DNA from: Gemmatimonadales bacterium
GTDB taxonomy: Bacteria > Gemmatimonadota > Gemmatimonadetes > Palauibacterales > Palauibacteraceae
Assembly (NCBI GenBank): GCA_030636765.1
Contig: DAOVWI010000073.1
Span: 1 to 10,764 of the forward strand
DNA: 10,764 nt
Reading direction: 5' to 3'
Below are positions 1 through 6,035 of the stretch, one piece after another (the stretch's first letter is position 1; each line of letters begins with the position of its first letter). The translations under genes were made by a program, and so were the position numbers. Under the pieces are notes generated by a model. The model saw only the letters and a list, made by a program, of their open reading frames with translations. It was not told where the DNA came from and ran no database searches.

Positions 1-272
1 GAGAGCTGGGCCTCGCCGGCGGACGGGCCTACCGGGCCTCGCGAGTCGGCGGCATGGCAGAGATGGTGGTCGAAACCCTGCCCGAAGGATCCCTGCCCGC
101 GGGATCCCTGCCCGAAGGACAGGAAGGGGCGACGGGGCTGACCGAGGACTACTTGCGCGTAGAGGTGGCCCTCGAGGACTTCGGAGGCCCGGGAAGGCTT
201 CGGAGCGGAGCGGTGCTTCGAGGGGCGCTAGGAGGGGACGCCGATCGTTTGAGGCTTACCGCAGCATCTTGA
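1..272 (+). CDS. tRNA methylthiotransferase, MtaB/MiaB-like (3' end only)
   Basis: Only the last ~89 codons are present; the reading frame is open from base 3 to the TGA at 270-272. The peptide contains RASRVGGMAEMVVE followed by GLTEDYLRVEVAL and a closing GRLRSGAVLRGAL segment. This pattern fits the C-terminal TRAM RNA-binding domain of MtaB-type radical SAM methylthiotransferases, which convert t6A37 to ms2t6A in tRNA. The radical SAM core lies outside the window, so MtaB rather than MiaB or RimO is inferred from the GLTEDYLRV wording. Between the first two TRAM strands there is an odd in-frame run of three pentapeptides (LPEGS, LPAGS, LPEGQ). The ATG at 54 is internal, not a start, because conserved TRAM residues precede it. 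The stop overlaps the convergent DUF2911 gene by 17 bp. Confidence 0.7.
   Translation, partial: ELGLAGGRAYRASRVGGMAEMVVETLPEGSLPAGSLPEGQEGATGLTEDYLRVEVALEDFGGPGRLRSGAVLRGALGGDADRLRLTAAS
76..120 (+). repeat. Three tandem 15-bp units inside the TRAM domain
   Basis: Three consecutive 15-bp copies of CCCTGCCCGAAGGAT. The second copy has CG in place of AA and the last ends in C. They are in frame and encode PEGSL-type pentapeptides in a predicted surface loop of the TRAM domain. Confidence 0.85.
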
Positions 273-792
273 TCGGCACCGATACGCGCGTCATCTCCCA
301 CTCCATGACCAGCGTGCCCTCGTCCGGTCCGCTCGCCTCCAGCGTGATCGTGAAGCCCTCGCTGGGTTCATCGAGCTCCTCGATCTTCATCTCCACGCGG
401 GCCAGATCCATGTCCTCGTGATACTCGGTTCCCCACTGTCCCGTCTGCCGGTTGACGATCAGGGTCCAATCGTCCGGGTTGGGAATCGAGTACAGCGTGT
501 AGTCCCCAGCAGGCACCTCGGCGTCACCGATCCGGAGGTTCGCCTCCGTCCGGAAACTCGTCGCCTCGTTCGCTCCCGTTCGCCACACGCGACCCCACGG
601 CACCAAGCCGCCATAGATCAGGCGGCCCCGCACGGAGGGACTGCTGTATACGATCGTGAGCTGGCGCCCGTCGAGAGTCAGCTTCGCCGAGTCGGGCGGG
701 CTGAGGCGCTGCTGCTGCGCCACGCAGGGCGAAGCCGCCGCCAGGGAGGCCGCGACGGCGAACCAGGCGAGTCCGAAACGCGCTGTTCTCAT
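256..792 (-). CDS. DUF2911 family secreted protein
   Basis: A 178-residue protein of unknown function that matches the DUF2911 pattern throughout. It has a signal peptide with a hydrophobic core at residues 6-20 and probable cleavage after CVA (23-25). It then shows the family blocks SPSVRGRLIYGGLVPWGRVW (51-70), RTGANEAT (71-78), VPAGDYTLYSIP (93-104), TGQWGTEY (117-124) and a terminal VSVPI strand. The family has no known reaction; the protein is expected in the periplasm or secreted. The ATG at 792 is preferred because AGGAG lies 8 nt upstream, whereas a GTG at 801 would touch that same Shine-Dalgarno sequence. The upstream SDR gene ends only 24 nt before this start on the same strand, so the two are probably co-transcribed. 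The stop overlaps the convergent tRNA-modification gene. Confidence 0.88.
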   Translation of the reverse strand: MRTARFGLAWFAVAASLAAASPCVAQQQRLSPPDSAKLTLDGRQLTIVYSSPSVRGRLIYGGLVPWGRVWRTGANEATSFRTEANLRIGDAEVPAGDYTLYSIPNPDDWTLIVNRQTGQWGTEYHEDMDLARVEMKIEELDEPSEGFTITLEASGPDEGTLVMEWEMTRVSVPIKMLR

Positions 793-816
793 CTTCTGCA
801 CTCCTCATGGTTCCTG

Positions 817-1653
817 TTACGGGCTCTTCAGCGAGCCGCCGCCGTCGACGACGAAGATCGCGCCGGTAATCCAGTCCGCGGCCGGTGAGACAAGATAAGC
901 TACCATGTTTCCGATGTCCTCCGGATCGCCCATGCGGCCCAGCGGAATGGCTCTTCGCGCGTACTCCTCGGTCGCCCGCTCAATCGAGAAGAGATCGGGA
1001 GTTTCGTCGTTCGGGGGAACGAAAGCTCTTTTCACGCCCTCCGTCGGGATCGTCCCCGGCGCGACGGCGTTGACGGTGATACCGTGCTCGGCCCATTCGA
1101 GCGCCAGCGTTCGGGTGAGCGCATCGATCCCCGCCTTCGCCGCGCATGCGTGGGCCATTTGCGGCCAGCCCCGGTAGTGCAGCGTCATCGATATCGAGAC
1201 GATCCGACCGTAGCCGGCGTCACGCATGATCGGGAACGCCGCCTGACAAGCGAAGAACGTCCCGTAGAGGTCCGTTTCGACTACGGCTCGCCACCCGTTC
1301 GGAGAGAGATCCTCCGATGGAGCGTAGAAGTTGCCGGCCGCGTTGTTGACGAGGATGTCCAGCGATCCCAGGCGATCGGCGGCCCGTTCGGCGGCGGCAC
1401 GGATCGAGTCCGGCTCCCTGACGTTCGCCTCGATGGCGATGGCCTCGACGTCGTCGGCGCGGAGCCTCTCGGCGGCCGCTTCCAGCCGCTCCTGGTTTCG
1501 GCTTGCGATGGCCACCTTGGCTCCGGACCGTCCCAGACACGTGGCGATCCCGAACCCGATGCCCGTCCCGCCCCCCGTAACGAGGGCCACCCGGCCGTTC
1601 AACAGGTTCGGCGCGAAGATGCGATCAGCTGTCGTCATGCCGGATCGGCTCAC
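817..1653 (-). CDS. SDR oxidoreductase, 2,4-dienoyl-CoA reductase-like (DECR/PECR group)
   Basis: A 278-residue short-chain dehydrogenase/reductase. The nucleotide-binding motif TGGGTGIG is at residues 26-33 and NNAAGNF follows the fourth strand. LSPNGW and NAVAPGTIPTEG are wordings typical of the trans-2-enoyl-CoA / 2,4-dienoyl-CoA reductase group, which uses NADPH on unsaturated fatty acyl-CoAs. The usual YxxxK is absent: the conserved Lys sits in HACAAKAG with Ala four residues before it, and a Tyr occurs earlier in MTLHYRG. That arrangement matches DECR enzymes rather than a dead SDR. I chose the GTG start at 1653 because GGAGG lies 7 nt upstream; the ATG at 1638 has no clear Shine-Dalgarno. 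A terminator hairpin lies immediately upstream, and the DUF2911 gene follows after 24 nt. The exact substrate is not proven. Confidence 0.82.
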   Translation of the reverse strand: MSRSGMTTADRIFAPNLLNGRVALVTGGGTGIGFGIATCLGRSGAKVAIASRNQERLEAAAERLRADDVEAIAIEANVREPDSIRAAAERAADRLGSLDILVNNAAGNFYAPSEDLSPNGWRAVVETDLYGTFFACQAAFPIMRDAGYGRIVSISMTLHYRGWPQMAHACAAKAGIDALTRTLALEWAEHGITVNAVAPGTIPTEGVKRAFVPPNDETPDLFSIERATEEYARRAIPLGRMGDPEDIGNMVAYLVSPAADWITGAIFVVDGGGSLKSP

Positions 1654-1672
1654 CCGAGCACCTCCGTCGAGC

Positions 1673-1703
1673 AAAAAAGCGGGGGCACCGAGATGCCCCC
1701 GCT
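1673..1703 (-). terminator. Intrinsic terminator after the cupredoxin gene
   Basis: On the minus strand, a perfect 10-bp stem AGCGGGGGCA/TGCCCCCGCT with a 6-nt loop is followed directly by six T residues (positions 1678-1673). It lies 34 nt past the cupredoxin stop. The T-run ends only 7 nt before the GGAGG of the next gene, so it could also act as an attenuator for the SDR-DUF2911 pair. Confidence 0.9.
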
Positions 1704-1736
1704 CGAGACCGGCCCCGCACATCGCAGGGGAGTCGC

Positions 1737-2330
1737 TCAATAGCTGAAGAAACCGACCTCACCGTCTGAGGAAACGGTGAAACGAATCCACATGCCCGTC
1801 GCGGCGTGAGCCGGGACGTAGCAGATCAGGGAGTACTCGCCCGCCGCGTCAGCCGTGAAGCTGAACGACTCGGACTCTCCGGGCTGCGTCGCCTCCTGCA
1901 TGGAGGTGGCGGCCGCGCTGATCGCGCCCGCGAAGACCGGCTCCGGGTCCTGGAACGTTGCCGGGAAGTCCCCGGTTCCGGTATCCACGCCGATGCTGTG
2001 TGCGATGTTGGGGTCGTCGTTCCGGAAGTTGATCGTCACGGCGTAGCCTAGCGGGACGACGATCGCCCCGTTGCCACGCGAGTAACCGTTGAAGTTCCAG
2101 CGGTTGTTCGAGTCGTCCTTGCCAGCGACGATGTCGAGCGTGACCGTCTGGCTTGCTTCGTCGACGGTCATCCAGTCGGGAGTGGTCAGGCTGGCTGTCT
2201 CCTCACCCTCGACGACGGCCTCCTCGGTGGCGACCTGTTCGGTCGCGCCGCCGTCACCGCCTCCACCGCAGGCGGCGGAAAGCCCGAACAGGGCGACCAG
2301 GCCGGCTGCAAAGAATCGATTCATGTTCAT
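1737..2330 (-). CDS. Sulfocyanin-like type I copper lipoprotein
   Basis: A 197-residue exported blue-copper protein, probably a small electron carrier at the outer face of a membrane. The N-terminus MNMNRFFAAGLVALFGLSAAC is a lipoprotein-type signal with acylation expected at Cys21; Ser at the -3 position makes the lipobox slightly atypical. A Gly/Glu-rich linker (22-50) follows. The cupredoxin domain shows the sulfocyanin wording WNFNGYSRGNGAIVVPLGY (78-96). Copper ligands appear complete: His111 in NIAHSIG, then Cys170, His175 and Met180 in CYVPAHAATGM. The ATG at 2330 has AGGG 6 nt upstream; the ATG at 2324 would be too far from it. The gene is monocistronic-looking, with a possible promoter upstream and a strong terminator downstream. 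Its redox partner is not visible here. Confidence 0.85.
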   Translation of the reverse strand: MNMNRFFAAGLVALFGLSAACGGGGDGGATEQVATEEAVVEGEETASLTTPDWMTVDEASQTVTLDIVAGKDDSNNRWNFNGYSRGNGAIVVPLGYAVTINFRNDDPNIAHSIGVDTGTGDFPATFQDPEPVFAGAISAAATSMQEATQPGESESFSFTADAAGEYSLICYVPAHAATGMWIRFTVSSDGEVGFFSY

Positions 2331-2391
2331 TCGTATCCCTACCGTTTGGAATCCAGGAAAAAGCGAAGGCTGCGGCAAACCACAGCGTTGC

Positions 2392-2421
2392 AATATAACC
2401 CGTCCCGGCCATGAGGGTAAA
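2392..2421 (-). promoter_or_regulatory. Possible sigma70-type promoter for the cupredoxin gene
   Basis: On the minus strand, TTTACC (2421-2416; 4 of 6 to the -35 consensus) and TATATT (2397-2392; 5 of 6 to the -10 consensus) are separated by 18 nt. Transcription would begin near 2385, giving a leader of about 55 nt before the ATG at 2330. This is the only AT-rich island in the local GC-rich sequence. Confidence 0.4.
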
Positions 2422-2816
2422 CTCTGCGCACCTGCGCTCGGGCTCTTCGGGCCGAGATGAACCGGGCACGTCGAGCCAGTTACACCGACGAAGGCCCCCG
2501 GGTTCACCTCAACGGCCGTTGCCGCTGTGGGGCGCCGGCGCACGAGTACGATCCTTGCGCCAAGAGCGGGCGGAACCTTCGATGGGGGTGTGGAGTTTCA
2601 CGTTTGTTCGCGGCGGTTCTCCCGCCGCACCCCTGGTGACGCCGCAGATCCGGCGTTCCGTTCGCACTCCCGTGTACCGCCGATGTTGGTTGGCGCTGGC
2701 GGGGAGCTCCTCAGAAAGACGCCGGGCCCGTCCGCAAACCTCTCGCCTCAGAGGAACGGACGAGCAAGGGGCGAGCGGCAGGGACCCGTTTTCTGTCCTG
2801 ATTCCATAGGGAAGAA
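2422..2816. other. Intergenic region and rho leader, no convincing gene
   Basis: About 400 bp without a supportable gene. Open frames exist on the plus strand (for example 2411-2809), but their translations are Arg/Pro-rich with no family resemblance. None of them carries a Rho N-terminal domain. A GC hairpin (GCGGCGG/CCGCCGC, 5-nt loop) lies at 2610-2628 without a T-run. Just before the rho start the sequence AGGGAAG (2808-2814) serves as ribosome-binding site. I could not pick a confident rho promoter; the long leader could hold autoregulatory signals, as is known for rho in other bacteria. Confidence 0.5.
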
Positions 2817-3989
2817 GTGGTGAGCGAAGCCAACGAAACAGCGGATCCGCAGACGAACTCGTACCTCGGTGTTCTGCAGGTACTTGGGAACGGTGCCGGA
2901 TTCCTCCGAAGTGCCAGAGCCGGCTACATGCCGAGCGACAGCGACATCTACGTCAGTCAGAGGATCGTCAAGCGGTGGGACCTTCGCTCCGGCGACGAGA
3001 TCGCTGGCCTCGCCGGGAAGCCACCCGAGAACGGCAAGAGCCCACCCCTTCGAGAGGTCTTCGCCGTCAACGGTCTCCCTCCCGAGCAGCTCGGTCACCG
3101 CCGGCGGTTCCAGTGGCTGGCGGCGCAGCACCCCAATGAACAGCTGATCCTCGAGTGCGGCCTCACGCGGCGCGGCCAGCGCGACTACACCAACCGCATC
3201 ATCGATCTCTTCTGCCCGCTCGGCAAAGGACAGCGGGCCCTCATCGTATCGCCTTCCAAGGCCGGCAAGACGATGGTGCTGCAGGCGATTGCGGAGGGGA
3301 TCGTTCGGAACTACCCGGACGCCAAGTTGATCATCCTTCTCGTGGATGAGCGCCCCGAAGAGGTCACGGAGATGGAGGCGTGCGGTTTCGGAGAGGTGAT
3401 CTCATCCAGCTTCGATCACCCGGCCCAGCGGCACGTGTCGGTCGCCGAGACCGTCCTGTCGCGCGCCCGCCGCCGCGCCGAGATGGGCGAGGACGTGGTG
3501 CTCGTGCTCGACTCGATCACCCGGCTGGCAAGAGGCTACAACACGGTGGAAGAGGGGACCGGGCGCACGCTGTCGGGCGGCCTGGACGCCGGGTCCCTCG
3601 AGAAGCCGAAGCGTTTCCTGGGCAGTGCTCGAAAGATCGATCCCGCTCAGGGTGGTGGCTCCCTGACGATCATAGCTACGGCTTTGGTCGACACGGGCTC
3701 TCGGATGGACCAGGTCATCTTCGAGGAGTTCAAGGGCACCGGCAACGCCGAGCTTGTCCTGAGCCGGGAGGTCGCCGACCGCCGGATCTATCCGGCCATC
3801 GATATCACGGCGAGCGCCACGCGCCGGGAGGAGCTCTTGCTTTCCCCCGAAGCGCTCGCGGTCTCTCGTGCCATGCGGCGCGAGCTTCACGGCATGGCGC
3901 CCGCCGATGCGATGTCGCAGCTGCTCGCGCTAATGGGGCGTCACGACACGAACGCGGACCTGATTCAGCGAGCGGCGTCGAAGCTCTAG
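2817..3989 (+). CDS. rho: Transcription termination factor Rho, short form without N-terminal helical domain
   Basis: A 390-residue hexameric RNA-dependent ATPase that ends transcription. The cold-shock RNA-binding domain begins almost at once (GVLQVLGNGAGFLRS, 18-32; DIYVS, 43-47). The motor domain has Walker A SPSKAGKT (145-152), the DERPEEVTEM block with the catalytic Glu (177-186), Walker B VLVLDSITRLARGYN (228-242), the Q-loop region ending GGGSLTIIATAL, and the R-loop EEFKGTGN (303-310). E. coli Rho is about 420 residues; here the ~45-residue N-terminal helical subdomain is missing. An in-frame TGA at 2799-2801 rules out an unannotated extension. The first Phe of the E. coli RNA-contact motif GFGFLR is Ala here (GAGFLR). 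Starts are GTG at 2817 or GTG at 2820, both served by AGGGAAG. The gene is convergent with the TrmJ-like gene and no intrinsic terminator is evident between them. Confidence 0.95.
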   Translation: MVSEANETADPQTNSYLGVLQVLGNGAGFLRSARAGYMPSDSDIYVSQRIVKRWDLRSGDEIAGLAGKPPENGKSPPLREVFAVNGLPPEQLGHRRRFQWLAAQHPNEQLILECGLTRRGQRDYTNRIIDLFCPLGKGQRALIVSPSKAGKTMVLQAIAEGIVRNYPDAKLIILLVDERPEEVTEMEACGFGEVISSSFDHPAQRHVSVAETVLSRARRRAEMGEDVVLVLDSITRLARGYNTVEEGTGRTLSGGLDAGSLEKPKRFLGSARKIDPAQGGGSLTIIATALVDTGSRMDQVIFEEFKGTGNAELVLSREVADRRIYPAIDITASATRREELLLSPEALAVSRAMRRELHGMAPADAMSQLLALMGRHDTNADLIQRAASKL

Positions 3990-4023
3990 CGGGCTGCGCA
4001 CCTCCGTCACCGACCTTCTAGGG

Positions 4024-4833
4024 CTAGGTTTTGTCGGTAGCCTCCTCGGCGAGCCGCTCGCGGGCGCGTCGTTCCCAATGGATGACCTCGAACGCGACGG
4101 CCTCCAGAAGCCCAACCTCCCTGCGGTCGAGCCCCGTCCGCTGAAATATCGCCCGAAAGCTCCGCATCTTCGGGATCGCCTCGGCGCCGGCGAACAGGCC
4201 GATTGTCTCCATCGCCCGCTGCCACAGCTCGAAGAAGCGTTCGAGCTCCTCGCTTGATGCGGCCGGCGCTCGGGCTCGCTCCTTCTGGCCGAGATCGCGC
4301 GCGGAGAGACCCGTGAGCTGGGCGGCCGACTTTCGGATCTCGTAGAAGACGATCAGAGCGGCGTGCGCCAGGTTCAGGGAGCTGTGCCGCGGGTTGGTGG
4401 GAATGCTGATGACTGCCTGGCAAAGGTCGAGCTCCGTGTTCGAGAGCCCACGGTGCTCGGGGCCGAAGACCAGGGCGATCGTCTGCCCCTCGAGTGCCCG
4501 CCGCACCAGAGCCGGTCCGGCCTCTGCCGCCGTGTACCACTGCTGCTTGCTCGAGCGGCGGCGGGCGGATGTGCCCACGACGAACTCCGCATCGGCGATC
4601 GCCTCCCGCAGGTCGTCGTGAAGCTCGGCTCCCTCGACGACGTCCTTCGTGTCGTGCGCGATCCCCTCGATCCTGTACGCGTCGAACGCCGCCGGGCTCA
4701 CGACACGGAGCCGCCCCACCTCCATGTTCTTCATCGCCCGGATCACGAGGGCGACGTTGACGAGATCTCGAGGCTCGTGGAGGACGACACGGAAACGGTC
4801 GAGCGGGCCTTCGCCGGAGTTGGCCCCGCTCAT
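4024..4833 (-). CDS. RNA 2'-O-methyltransferase of the SpoU/TrmH superfamily, TrmJ-like
   Basis: A 269-residue SPOUT methyltransferase that uses S-adenosylmethionine to methylate a ribose 2'-OH. The three family motifs are present: motif 1 RVVLHEPRDLVNVALVIRAM (15-34), motif 2 ALVFGPEHRGLSN (120-132) and motif 3 ISIPTNPRHSSLNLAHAAL (142-160), which form the knotted cofactor site. A charged helical C-terminal extension (about 193-269) contains RSFRAIFQRTGLDRREVGLL, which resembles the C-terminal helices of TrmJ, the tRNA position-32 enzyme. The TrmJ assignment is therefore likely but the target nucleotide is inferred. Its ATG overlaps the stop of the upstream CDP-alcohol phosphatidyltransferase (ATGA), indicating translational coupling. 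A 464-codon open frame extends upstream to 5418, but that part is only a shadow of the upstream gene. Confidence 0.88.
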   Translation of the reverse strand: MSGANSGEGPLDRFRVVLHEPRDLVNVALVIRAMKNMEVGRLRVVSPAAFDAYRIEGIAHDTKDVVEGAELHDDLREAIADAEFVVGTSARRRSSKQQWYTAAEAGPALVRRALEGQTIALVFGPEHRGLSNTELDLCQAVISIPTNPRHSSLNLAHAALIVFYEIRKSAAQLTGLSARDLGQKERARAPAASSEELERFFELWQRAMETIGLFAGAEAIPKMRSFRAIFQRTGLDRREVGLLEAVAFEVIHWERRARERLAEEATDKT

Positions 4834-5438
4834 TCCGGCCGGCGAGGCGGCTCGAGGCGCGCCAGAGCGCGAAGGTTCTGCCACACACGCGTGAGAAGAA
4901 GGAGGAGCATGCCGAGCGCGGTCGCCGCTGCGCCCACGTCGAACAGGGTGACGGACACGCCGGCGACATCGAAACGAAAGGATCCCCACAGCAGCGCGAG
5001 CGTGTTCATGCCGATGAGGACAACGCGCGCCTCGGTCGGGCCGAAAACGCCGTACCCCAGCTTGAACTCGCCGAAGATGTACGTCTCGAGGTAGACGTTG
5101 ATCGACATGATCAGGTAGAGAATCACGTTGGCGAGCGCGATCGACAGGAGCATGAAGGGCGAAAGGCCGAGCCCCAGCCCGATAGCGAACGTGGAGTACG
5201 CGTCCGTGATGTGATCCAGGTAGTAGCCGTAGCGGGGGCGCTCGATCCGGCGGACGCGCGCGAGCGTTCCGTCCAGGCTGTCGCCGAACCACTGGACAAC
5301 GAGTCCGAGACTGGCAGCCCAGAGCCACGCCGAATTGCGGTTCGAGAGCATGTACGCGGCGGCGACCCCGGTGGAGGCGGCGAGCCCGAGTCCGGTGAGG
5401 TGGTCCGGAACCACCCATCTTGGGAGCGCGGCGGCCAT
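4830..5438 (-). CDS. CDP-alcohol phosphatidyltransferase family membrane protein
   Basis: An integral membrane enzyme that transfers a phosphatidyl or similar group from a CDP-activated donor to an alcohol during phospholipid synthesis. The family signature DxxDGxxAR...GxxxDxxxD is intact: D53, D56, G57, A60, R61, G71, D75 and D79, counting from the ATG at 5438. About six hydrophobic segments lie at roughly 15-32, 37-52, 81-95, 97-115, 138-153 and 160-184. The substrate alcohol cannot be told from sequence. The start is uncertain. The ATG at 5438 (202 residues) lacks a clear Shine-Dalgarno, and the upstream residues ERTARFLLAGVESRILPRM look like the amphipathic N-terminus seen in relatives. 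A TTG at 5471 or even a CTG at 5516, preceded by GGGAG, is possible. The far ATG at 5660 would sit inside the zinc-ribbon gene and is rejected. Confidence 0.85.
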   Translation of the reverse strand: MAAALPRWVVPDHLTGLGLAASTGVAAAYMLSNRNSAWLWAASLGLVVQWFGDSLDGTLARVRRIERPRYGYYLDHITDAYSTFAIGLGLGLSPFMLLSIALANVILYLIMSINVYLETYIFGEFKLGYGVFGPTEARVVLIGMNTLALLWGSFRFDVAGVSVTLFDVGAAATALGMLLLLLTRVWQNLRALARLEPPRRPE

Positions 5439-5508
5439 GCGCGGCAGGATCCGGCTCTCGACGCCGGCCAACAGGAACCGCGCGGTCCGCTCGTGCTCCG
5501 CTCCGACG

Positions 5509-5745
5509 TCAGCCAGGGCCCGACGCTCCCTTCCAGCCCTTTCCCCGGCGCGGCCGGAGCGCCGGATAGCCCGTTTCGCCGCACTCCGGGCACGTCTCGG
5601 TGTACGCGTCGATCGGCGCGCCGCACACGGCGCAACCGACGTCTGCCTCCGCGGGTTCATAGGAGAAGGCGGTGCCGCACTTCTGGCAGGTCTGATCCGT
5701 GGAGCTGGTCTCGGCGCCGCAGCTCGGACAGGTGGGTCGGTTCAC
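5509..5745 (-). CDS. Small double zinc-ribbon protein
   Basis: A 78-residue protein with four CxxC knuckles: CPSC (6-9), CQKC (20-23), CAVC (38-41) and CPEC (52-55). Together they form two zinc ribbons of the zinc-ribbon/DZR type. A basic tail (RPRRGKGWKG) follows. The start is a GTG at 5745 with GAGG 9 nt upstream; the open frame extends further upstream to 5967, but that part has no family-like content and a skewed composition. The gene lies just upstream of, and probably overlaps or abuts, the CDP-alcohol phosphatidyltransferase, so it looks like the first gene of a three-gene operon with that enzyme and the TrmJ-like methyltransferase. The function is unknown; such ribbons often bind proteins or nucleic acids. 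It may be missed by gene callers because of its size and GTG start. Confidence 0.75.
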   Translation of the reverse strand: MNRPTCPSCGAETSSTDQTCQKCGTAFSYEPAEADVGCAVCGAPIDAYTETCPECGETGYPALRPRRGKGWKGASGPG

Positions 5746-5891
5746 TCGTAGTCGCCTCGAAAGGGCCCGCGTAGATTGGGGACGGTTTCCGATGCCGGCT
5801 CGACCGGCGGCCATGAGGGAACATTGCGACAAGTTCGGCGTGGGAAAAGACGAGCTGCGGACTCCGGTTCGCCCGTGGAAGTACCGGGGCT

Positions 5892-5915
5892 CGTTTCGCT
5901 TGCCGTTTCGCTTGC
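5892..5915 (+). repeat. Two tandem copies of a 12-bp unit
   Basis: CGTTTCGCTTGC occurs twice head to tail in the non-coding interval between the divergent zinc-ribbon and VTT genes (5746-6035). I see no clear gene in that interval and no confident promoter for either side. Confidence 0.8.
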
Positions 5916-6035
5916 CGCGTCTTGATCGGGCGGATAGGATCGATTGCCACAAAGCGTGACCTTTCAATGTGTTCGATCCTCCGTGCCCCGTGGGGCTGGC
6001 TGCGGCCGCCCGGCGGCACGTGACATGGGGAGTTG

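Noticed and set aside
1654..1740. N-terminal extension of the SDR gene back to an ATG at 1740
   Set aside because: The extension would translate through the terminator hairpin and overlap the cupredoxin stop. A GTG at 1653 with GGAGG at ideal spacing gives a normal-length SDR.
2422..2816. A detached Rho N-terminal domain or frameshifted rho start
   Set aside because: None of the plus-strand frames in this interval resembles the Rho_N helical domain, and an in-frame TGA lies at 2799-2801.
4834..5418. 464-codon minus-strand frame extending the TrmJ-like protein upstream
   Set aside because: The extra part is an Arg/Pro-rich shadow of the phosphatidyltransferase gene. The methyltransferase domain begins at the ATGA overlap at 4833.
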